DNA of 11,635 nt from an uncultured Ignavibacteriota bacterium (GTDB lineage: Bacteria > Bacteroidota > Ignavibacteria > Tepidaquicellales > Tepidaquicellaceae). The stretch lies in contig CAIUQV010000526.1 in NCBI GenBank assembly GCA_903901375.1, forward strand, positions 1 through 11,635, given 5' to 3'. The notes beneath the pieces are model-generated. The model saw only the letters and a list, made by a program, of their open reading frames with translations, was not told the origin of the DNA and ran no database searches. The position numbers and the translations under genes were made by a program. Positions 6,112 through 11,635 of this stretch are shown here, in pieces (the first letter of the stretch is position 1; each line of letters starts with the position of its first letter).

Positions 6112-8148
6112 ATGGAATTTGCATTACATAAATTACCACTTGTAGTATTACTGATACCTATGTTCAGTTTCCTGGTACTTTCTTTCTTCGGAAAGAAACT
6201 TCCAAGGGGCGGTGACTGGTTCGGAACTACGTTGTTGTTTATAAACCTCGGTATATCGCTGTTTATACTCTACAGTTTAACTGTACTCGGAAAATACGAA
6301 TTTAACGTTGAGTGGTTTAATCTCGGGGAAAATAAAGTTCTCGGACTGCAGAGTTTCTCTGCCGGGTTCCAGATTGACGCTCTGACGGGTGTTATGCTCG
6401 TTGTAGTAAATGCAATCAGTTCACTCGTTCATTTGTTTTCCATAAAGTACATGGAGAACGATACAAAGTACACAAGGTATTTTGCATTCCTCGGGTTATT
6501 TACGTTTTCTATGCTTGGACTTATACTCGGCAACAGTATAGTCTTAATGTATGTATTCTGGGAACTGGTTGGTGTCAGTTCTTATTTGTTAATCGGATTC
6601 TGGTACGAAAAGCCTGCTCCGCAGGAAGCTGCTAAAAAAGCTTTCATCGTAAACAGAGTCGGTGATGCAGGATTCTTACTCGGTATATTAATTATTTTTT
6701 TAACACTTGGTACTTTCACTTTCGGTGGAATTTTTGAAGGTGTTGAAGCCGGTAAACTTTCAGGCGGAATGCTTACCGCTGCAGGAATTCTGTTGTTCTG
6801 TGGAGCAGTCGGAAAGTCTGCACAGTTTCCACTGCACGTTTGGCTTCCGGACGCTATGGAAGGCCCGACACCTGTATCAGCATTAATCCACGCTGCAACG
6901 ATGGTTGCCGCAGGCGTTTATTTAGTTGCAAGAATTTTTGTGATGTTGTCAGCAGATGCATTGACGGTTATCACTTACATAGGAGTTATTACTGCATTTA
7001 TTTCGGCAACTATTGCTTTAACACAGAACGATATTAAGAAAGTACTTGCGTATTCAACAATCAGCCAGTTAGGATATATGATTATGGCAATAGGTGTTGG
7101 AGCATATTCATTCGGTTTCTTTCACCTTGTAACACACGCTTTCTTTAAAGCCTGTCTGTTCCTGACAGCAGGTTCCGTGATTTACGGAATGCATCACGTA
7201 CAGGACATCAGGGAAATGGGCGGCTTGAAAAAGAAAATGCCTGTAACATTCTATACATTCTTAATGGCAACGCTTGCAATATCCGGCGTTCCTCTCACTT
7301 CAGGTTTCCTGAGCAAGGATTCTATACTTGCTGCAACACTTGCATTCGGCAGTATCAACGGCGGTTTTAATTACATCGTACCGGTGCTTGCATTCCTGGT
7401 TGCAGGTCTGACGGCTTTCTATATGTTCAGGCTTTTAATCATCACTTTCCTTGGTGAACCCAAGAATAAAGAAAAGTATGACCATTGTCACGAATCTCCG
7501 AAACAGATGACAATACCATTAATAGTACTTGCAGTTTTATCTTTCTTCGGATTCTTCTCTTTTAATCCGCTGAATGCGGACGGAGGCTGGTTCCTTAAAC
7601 TTGTTAAGATGCCGGAACATCTGCTAGCAGGGACACACGGTCTGTTCTATCATATTCTTCCGCTCGAAGAATACATGGAGCATATTCATCATGCACATAT
7701 GACTGCAATGGTATTATCCCTCGCAATTTCCGGACTTGGAATTTTAACTGCATTCACTTTTTACTACTGGAAGAAAGTTAACGTTGATAAACTTGCTGAT
7801 TCAATAAAGCCGTTGTATAATTTCTCGCTGAATAAATGGTATTTTGATGAACTGTATGACATCATTGCAGTTAACTTTACAATGACACTATCTAAAATCA
7901 GCGCCTGGTTCGACGGTAAAGTTATTGACGGTGTTGTAAACGGAGCTGCAAGCATAACACGCAGTTTCTCGAAGTTTAACGGATTGTTTGACAATATAGT
8001 TGTGGATGGCCTTGTCAACCTGACAGGTGGTATAGTCGGTGCTTTCGGATTGATATTCAGGAAGTTCCAGACCGGTAAGATACAGACGTATATAGCGTTT
8101 TTGGTATTCGGAATATTATTAATGTACTTTATATTCCGGGTTTTTTAA
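6112..8148 (+). CDS. nuoL: NADH-quinone oxidoreductase subunit L (distal antiporter-like subunit)
   Basis: NuoL (ND5) is the outermost proton-translocating subunit. Conserved charged residues of the half-channels are present: E151 in FWELVGVSSYLLIGFW, K235 in GKSAQFPLHVWLPDAMEGPT and K346 in THAFFKACLFLTAGS. After the antiporter core (about 14 helices) the protein continues, from about residue 560, into the amphipathic lateral helix and a final anchoring membrane helix (TYIAFLVFGILLMYFIF) that braces NuoM and NuoN. At 678 aa it is about 65 residues longer than E. coli NuoL. Much of the excess appears to lie in a hydrophilic, His-rich region around 480-530 (H524, H526, H527, H529). A tRNA gene, not nuoM, comes next. 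Confidence 0.96.
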   Translation: MEFALHKLPLVVLLIPMFSFLVLSFFGKKLPRGGDWFGTTLLFINLGISLFILYSLTVLGKYEFNVEWFNLGENKVLGLQSFSAGFQIDALTGVMLVVVNAISSLVHLFSIKYMENDTKYTRYFAFLGLFTFSMLGLILGNSIVLMYVFWELVGVSSYLLIGFWYEKPAPQEAAKKAFIVNRVGDAGFLLGILIIFLTLGTFTFGGIFEGVEAGKLSGGMLTAAGILLFCGAVGKSAQFPLHVWLPDAMEGPTPVSALIHAATMVAAGVYLVARIFVMLSADALTVITYIGVITAFISATIALTQNDIKKVLAYSTISQLGYMIMAIGVGAYSFGFFHLVTHAFFKACLFLTAGSVIYGMHHVQDIREMGGLKKKMPVTFYTFLMATLAISGVPLTSGFLSKDSILAATLAFGSINGGFNYIVPVLAFLVAGLTAFYMFRLLIITFLGEPKNKEKYDHCHESPKQMTIPLIVLAVLSFFGFFSFNPLNADGGWFLKLVKMPEHLLAGTHGLFYHILPLEEYMEHIHHAHMTAMVLSLAISGLGILTAFTFYYWKKVNVDKLADSIKPLYNFSLNKWYFDELYDIIAVNFTMTLSKISAWFDGKVIDGVVNGAASITRSFSKFNGLFDNIVVDGLVNLTGGIVGAFGLIFRKFQTGKIQTYIAFLVFGILLMYFIFRVF

Positions 8149-8170
8149 AATAAATGTTCTTTGAAAATAT

Positions 8171-8256
8171 GCCGAAATGGCGGAACTGGTAGACGCACTG
8201 GACTCAAAATCCAGCGAGACTCAAATCTCGTGAGGGTTCGACTCCCTCTTTCGGCA
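8171..8256 (+). tRNA. tRNA-Leu (anticodon CAA)
   Basis: A full class II tRNA folds from the sequence. The acceptor stem is GCCGAAA (8171-8177) with TTTCGGC (8249-8255) and discriminator A8256. The anticodon stem CTGGA/TCCAG (8198-8202, 8210-8214) encloses loop CTCAAAA with anticodon CAA at 8205-8207. The long variable arm is CGAGA/TCTCG (8215-8219, 8226-8230), and the T arm is GAGGG/CCCTC with loop TTCGACT. The long variable arm and A discriminator fit leucine; CAA reads UUG codons. The terminal CCA is not encoded. It sits 22 bases after nuoL and 43 before nuoM on the same strand, with no terminator between them. TAAAAT at 8146-8151, overlapping the nuoL stop, could be a -10 box for its own promoter, but this is weak in such AT-rich DNA. 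Confidence 0.97.
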
Positions 8257-8299
8257 CAATTACAATATAAGTAATTAAAATAAACAAAATATATTTGAG

Positions 8300-9880
8300 A
8301 TGATTGAATTTAAACTTCTTGGAATTGGGATATTGACATGGATGGTATTTCTGCCTGTTTTAGGTATGATTGCCGTTCTGTTCGTTCCGAAGAGTGCAGA
8401 AAAATCCATTAAGTACATAGCAGTGGGATTTACGGCTGTAATGTTAATCCTTGCCGCAATTATGCTTTCTGTTTACGACCCTGCTAAAGCCGGTATAAAT
8501 ACACTTGCAGGTTTTCAGTTCGTAGAAAAAATGACCTGGATAGACGTTCCTGCATTTCTCTGGGACGGCAGGCTTAAAGTCGAATACTTCCTTGGTGTAG
8601 ACGGTATCTCTTTCCCAATGGTTTTATTGACAGCCCTTATTTCTTTTATCGGCGCCATTGCTTCGTTCAGCGTAAAACGTAATGAAAAAGGATATTACGT
8701 GATGTATCTTTTCCTCGTTACCGGTATGATGGGCGTATTTGTTGCATTAGACCTTTTCCTGTTCTTCGTGTTCTGGGAAATTATGCTTCTTCCGATGTAT
8801 TTTCTTATCGGTATCTGGGGCGGCGAAAGAAGAGAATATGCAGCTATTAAGTTCTTCCTTTATACATTGTTCGGAAGTGCTTTCCTTCTGCTCGTAATGA
8901 TTGGTCTCTTCTTCAGTTCAAAAGACCCTGCAACAGGACTGCATACTTTTAATATGATAACACTTATGGACCCGAATACTTTCGCACCTGATTCGTTATT
9001 CGGAGTTTTAAACCAGACCTGGAGGCTTATTGCTTTTGCCGGTTTATTCGTGGGATTTGCTATAAAAGTACCTGCATTCCCGTTCCATACATGGTTGCCT
9101 GATGCACACGTGGAAGCACCAACTGCAATATCAGTTATTCTTGCCGGTGTACTTCTTAAGATGGGTACTTACGGTATGCTTAGAATTTCATACTCGATTT
9201 TCCCTGACGGTGCAAGGTACTTTATGTATCCGATTGCAATTATTGCAGCAATAAATATTATTTACGGTGCATTGTGTGCTATGGCTCAGAAAGATTTTAA
9301 AAAGCTTATTGCTTATTCATCAATCTCACACATGGGTTATGTCCTGCTCGGTATGGCATCAAACACCACGATAGGTTTTAACGGAGCAATCCTGCAGATG
9401 TTCAATCACGGAACAATCACAGCTATCCTCTTCCTTTCAGTCGGTGTGATTTATGACAGAGCTCACACAAGAGGACTTTACGACTTTGGCGGACTTGCAA
9501 ACAAAATGCCGAAGTATTTCTCCGTGCTTATAATCGCAATGTTCGCATCAATAGGTTTACCGGGTTTAAGTGCGTTCATCAGTGAAACATTTATCTTCCT
9601 CGGTGCATTCCAGAATCAATTCATCAGAGTTATAGCAATCATCTCAGTACTCGGAATTATTCTGAATGCAGCTTATATCCTTTGGACAATCCAGAGAATA
9701 TTTTTTGGAAACCTTCCCGAGAAATGGAACGACCTTAAAGATATAAACGCAAGAGAATTGATAAGTACTGTACCTTTAATAATCATTGTTATATTCCTTG
9801 GAATATTTCCGTCTTATGTTTTAAACCTGATGACGGCATCAGTGAATCAGTTAGTGAACTTTATTTGGGGTATAAATTAA
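8300..9880 (+). CDS. nuoM: NADH-quinone oxidoreductase subunit M (antiporter-like subunit)
   Basis: NuoM (ND4) is the middle proton-pumping subunit of the membrane arm. Key residues are in place: E160 in FWEIMLLPMYFLIGIWGG, K256 in IKVPAFPFHTWLPDAHVEAP, K287 in GVLLKMGTYGMLR and E429 in FISETFIFLG (matching E407 of E. coli NuoM). The 526 aa, with about 14 hydrophobic segments, is normal. The ATG at 8300 is the first after several in-frame stops and leads directly into the N-terminal hydrophobic region (ILTWMVFLPVLGMIAVLF). The gene follows the tRNA by 43 bases and precedes nuoN by 19. If the transcript runs through from nuoL, tRNA processing would leave nuoM-nuoN as a separate mRNA. Confidence 0.96.
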   Translation: MIEFKLLGIGILTWMVFLPVLGMIAVLFVPKSAEKSIKYIAVGFTAVMLILAAIMLSVYDPAKAGINTLAGFQFVEKMTWIDVPAFLWDGRLKVEYFLGVDGISFPMVLLTALISFIGAIASFSVKRNEKGYYVMYLFLVTGMMGVFVALDLFLFFVFWEIMLLPMYFLIGIWGGERREYAAIKFFLYTLFGSAFLLLVMIGLFFSSKDPATGLHTFNMITLMDPNTFAPDSLFGVLNQTWRLIAFAGLFVGFAIKVPAFPFHTWLPDAHVEAPTAISVILAGVLLKMGTYGMLRISYSIFPDGARYFMYPIAIIAAINIIYGALCAMAQKDFKKLIAYSSISHMGYVLLGMASNTTIGFNGAILQMFNHGTITAILFLSVGVIYDRAHTRGLYDFGGLANKMPKYFSVLIIAMFASIGLPGLSAFISETFIFLGAFQNQFIRVIAIISVLGIILNAAYILWTIQRIFFGNLPEKWNDLKDINARELISTVPLIIIVIFLGIFPSYVLNLMTASVNQLVNFIWGIN

Positions 9881-9899
9881 AAATTTAAATTTTACTTAA

Positions 9900-11405
9900 G
9901 TGCAAGAACTAACATTAAAGCAAACATTAAATAGTTTAAGCGGTTTCATTCCCGAAACGGTTCTGATAGCCACCGTTATCGTATGCTTATTCCTCGATTT
10001 GATTCTCAGGAAGAAATCTGTGGTAGTTGCGGTTGTGGGTATCGCAGGTTTACTTCTTAGCGGTTATTATGCATATCTTCAGTTTGGCGTGAAAGAAATC
10101 ATCTTTACGGGAATGGCGGTTATTGACCCGTTTGCAGTATTCTTCAAGATTCTGTTTGTAATATCAACTATATTCGTAATAATATTTTCTGTCTCATCAA
10201 GAGAAATTCAGGAATCAACACATCATAATGAGTACGTGTACCTTATGATTGCTATGGCTCTAGGAGCATTTATTATGGCATCTGCTTCTAATATGATAAT
10301 GATGTATCTTTCTTTGGAAACAGTTAGTATTTCTTCTTACATATTATCAGGCTACACAAAAAGAATCAAGCGTTCGTCTGAATCTGCTATGAAGTATGTA
10401 ATCTACGGAGCAGCATCTTCCGGTATTATGATATACGGAATGAGCCTCATTTATGGATTTACAGGTTCAATGAATGTGTATGAAATTTCTGCATTACTTT
10501 CTTCATCAGCAGTTGCAGGCAGTCCTTTGATTGTTATGTCGCTGATTATGATACTTGCGGGATTCGGGTATAAAATATCATCAGTACCTTTCCACTTCTG
10601 GACTCCGGATGTTTACGAAGGCGCTCCTGTACCCGTCACAGCATTCCTTGCTGTTACATCTTCTGCGGCCGGATTCGCAGTAATGATAAGGTTCTTTATG
10701 ATTTCGTTCCTGAAAAGCGGCTCATTAATCAATGGTAAATTCCTGATGATTCCGGGTATCAACTGGACAGAGGTAATTGTGGTTCTTTCTGTTGCTTCTA
10801 TGATTATCGGTAATTTCACAGCTGTCTGGCAGCAAAGCGTGAAAAGAATGCTTGCTTATTCTTCAATAGCTCAGGGCGGTTACATCATGCTCGGTTTAAC
10901 AGTAGCAAACCAGCAGGGAATAGCGGCAATGATAATATACCTTATCGGATATTTATTCATGACGCTTGGCGCTTTCTACGTTGTGATTCTTGTAGCAAAT
11001 AAAGTAAATTCTGATGAACTCGTAGATATGAGAGGTTTCGGTTATAAATCACCCGCAATAGCAGTCTTTATGTCAGTCTTTATGTTCTCGCTCGCAGGAA
11101 TTCCCTCAACGGTTGGCTTTGTTGGTAAGTTGTATCTCTTTTCTGCTTTGATACAGTCAAACTTAATATGGCTTGCTCTGGTTGCAGTGCTTAACAGTGT
11201 TGTATCGCTATTCTTCTACATTAAGGTACTTAAATATATGTTCCTGATGAAACCTGAAGAAGAAGTTACACCAAAATATCAGTATGGTATAGGAAACTAT
11301 GTTGTACTTTTATTACTTGCTGTTCCTGTTTTATTATTTGGACTTTACTTTACACCGTTAGTAAAAATTGCTGATTTTTCGGCATCATTCTTCGGAATAA
11401 AATAG
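9900..11405 (+). CDS. nuoN: NADH-quinone oxidoreductase subunit N (GTG start)
   Basis: NuoN (ND2) is the antiporter-like subunit closest to NuoK. Conserved charged residues include E140 in YLSLETVSISSYILSGY, K225 in GYKISSVPFHFWTPDVYEGAP and K410 in GFVGKLYLF. The 501 aa, with about 14 membrane segments, is a normal length. The start is GTG at 9900, preceded without a gap by an in-frame TAA (9897-9899), so translation cannot begin further upstream. The next methionine in frame is far inside the protein. The frame immediately after GTG (QELTLKQTLNSL) is a plausible soluble N-terminus before helix 1. It is the last gene of the cluster; a strong terminator follows 22 bases after its stop. Confidence 0.95.
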   Translation: MQELTLKQTLNSLSGFIPETVLIATVIVCLFLDLILRKKSVVVAVVGIAGLLLSGYYAYLQFGVKEIIFTGMAVIDPFAVFFKILFVISTIFVIIFSVSSREIQESTHHNEYVYLMIAMALGAFIMASASNMIMMYLSLETVSISSYILSGYTKRIKRSSESAMKYVIYGAASSGIMIYGMSLIYGFTGSMNVYEISALLSSSAVAGSPLIVMSLIMILAGFGYKISSVPFHFWTPDVYEGAPVPVTAFLAVTSSAAGFAVMIRFFMISFLKSGSLINGKFLMIPGINWTEVIVVLSVASMIIGNFTAVWQQSVKRMLAYSSIAQGGYIMLGLTVANQQGIAAMIIYLIGYLFMTLGAFYVVILVANKVNSDELVDMRGFGYKSPAIAVFMSVFMFSLAGIPSTVGFVGKLYLFSALIQSNLIWLALVAVLNSVVSLFFYIKVLKYMFLMKPEEEVTPKYQYGIGNYVVLLLLAVPVLLFGLYFTPLVKIADFSASFFGIK

Positions 11406-11427
11406 TTTGTTTTCATATTGTTGTTTG

Positions 11428-11463
11428 AAAGGGTTGAACCTTGTTCGGGTTCGGCCCTTTTTT
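11428..11463 (+). terminator. Intrinsic terminator after nuoN
   Basis: AAAGGGTTGAACC (11428-11440) pairs with GGTTCGGCCCTTT (11448-11460) in a 13-base-pair stem with two G-T pairs. The loop is seven bases, and the descending arm runs into a six-T tract (11458-11463). Its place just downstream of the nuoN stop marks the end of the complex I transcript. The A run on the ascending arm is only AAA, so it is best read as a plus-strand terminator. Confidence 0.9.
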
Positions 11464-11481
11464 AATCTCTTCGGGTAAATT

Positions 11482-11496
11482 CCCCGCTGCTTGAAG
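11482..11496. repeat. Degraded copy of the window-end palindrome
   Basis: CCCCGCTGCTTGAAG matches 12 of 15 positions of the element at 11621-11635 (CCCCGCAGCTTGCGG). Its mismatches destroy most of the stem, so it looks like an eroded copy of the same repeat. Confidence 0.45.
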
Positions 11497-11516
11497 TGAA
11501 TAAATGTTTTATTCTG

Positions 11517-11535
11517 TAACCCGCAAAGCGGGTTA
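11517..11535. repeat. Short GC-rich palindrome 1 (AAA loop)
   Basis: TAACCCGC (11517-11524), loop AAA, then GCGGGTTA (11528-11535) form a perfect 8-base-pair hairpin. No T tract follows, so it is not a typical intrinsic terminator. Its architecture matches the palindrome at 11583-11599 (AACCC-type arms around AAA). Confidence 0.75.
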
Positions 11536-11546
11536 AATATGAATAA

Positions 11547-11565
11547 CCGCCGGTGGAGCCGGCGG
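11547..11565. repeat. Short GC-rich palindrome 2 (CCGCCGG/CCGGCGG)
   Basis: CCGCCGG (11547-11553), loop TGGAG, then CCGGCGG (11559-11565) form a 7-base-pair all-G/C hairpin. This stands out strongly in AT-rich surroundings. No T tract follows. Confidence 0.75.
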
Positions 11566-11582
11566 AACACTAAAACATAATC

Positions 11583-11599
11583 CAACCCCAAAGGGGTTG
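11583..11599. repeat. Short GC-rich palindrome 3 (AAA loop)
   Basis: CAACCCC (11583-11589), loop AAA, then GGGGTTG (11593-11599) form a perfect 7-base-pair hairpin. Its right half, AAAGGGGTTGAAC (11590-11602), differs by one extra G from the 5' arm of the nuoN terminator (11428-11439). Confidence 0.75.
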
Positions 11600-11620
11600 A
11601 ACGTTAAACACTAAGCGATA

Positions 11621-11635
11621 CCCCGCAGCTTGCGG
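11621..11635. repeat. GC-rich palindrome 4, probably cut by the window end
   Basis: CCGCA (11623-11627), loop GCT, TGCGG (11631-11635) form a 5-base-pair hairpin up to the last base of the window. The leading CC at 11621-11622 suggests the stem continues beyond the edge with GG. Confidence 0.6.

Noticed and set aside
6840..7037. Plus-strand 65-codon ORF in another frame inside nuoL
   Set aside because: It overlaps the most conserved part of nuoL, has no leader and no family resemblance.
8149..8299. tRNA-Leu as an integration site of a mobile element
   Set aside because: Both flanking nuo genes are intact and in canonical order, no integrase is present, and no second copy of the tRNA 3' end was seen nearby.
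11385..11591. Minus-strand ORF of 68 codons across the nuoN end and the palindromes
   Set aside because: It runs through the terminator and two hairpins, has no recognisable domain and is rich in Arg and Lys as expected from translated repeats.
11517..11599. Further intrinsic terminators downstream of nuoN
   Set aside because: The hairpins lack following T tracts on either strand, and their clustering fits interspersed palindromic repeats better.
11464..11635. CRISPR array
   Set aside because: The repeats are palindromes of differing sequence without regular direct repeats or uniform spacers.

Overview
The window is a compact, AT-rich, entirely plus-strand stretch of bacterial chromosome. 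It is dominated by one gene cluster for the proton-pumping respiratory complex I (NADH:quinone oxidoreductase type). The gene order nuoA-B-C-D-H-I-J-K-L-M-N, unfused nuoC and nuoD, absence of nuoE/F/G, near absence of Shine-Dalgarno sequences and preference for AGA/ATA-type codons fit the FCB group (Ignavibacteria/Chlorobi or nearby Bacteroidota). That placement is an inference from layout and style, not from a phylogeny.

Layout. Bases 3-122 are the lysine-rich C-terminal end of an unidentified gene whose stop overlaps the start of a biotin-protein ligase gene (birA type, no DNA-binding domain; 119-907). After a 60-base, very AT-rich gap comes the complex I cluster (968-11405), with gaps of 1 to 32 bases between genes. 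The one exception is the nuoL-nuoM gap, which holds a complete tRNA-Leu(CAA) gene (8171-8256). nuoH uses a TTG start, and nuoN a GTG start directly against an in-frame stop. A strong intrinsic terminator follows nuoN (11428-11463). The last ~170 bases hold no gene but carry a cluster of short GC-rich palindromes that looks like a REP-type repeat region running off the window end.

How the genes work together. NuoB, C, D and I form the quinone-reducing connecting module, with cluster N2 in NuoB and two 4Fe-4S clusters in NuoI. NuoH, A, J and K form the membrane heel next to the quinone site. NuoL, M and N are the three antiporter-like proton channels. The NADH-oxidising module (NuoE, F, G) is not encoded between nuoD and nuoH, where it sits in many bacteria. 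The complex therefore either uses a different electron donor (as in the 11-subunit complexes of cyanobacteria and green sulfur bacteria) or borrows subunits encoded elsewhere. All visible cofactor ligands and key charged membrane residues are intact, so this is a functional-looking locus.

I found no hidden novel system. The points most worth a second look are the tRNA gene inside the operon, the missing NADH module together with a long charged tail on NuoI, extra cysteines beside iron-sulfur sites, and the palindrome cluster downstream.
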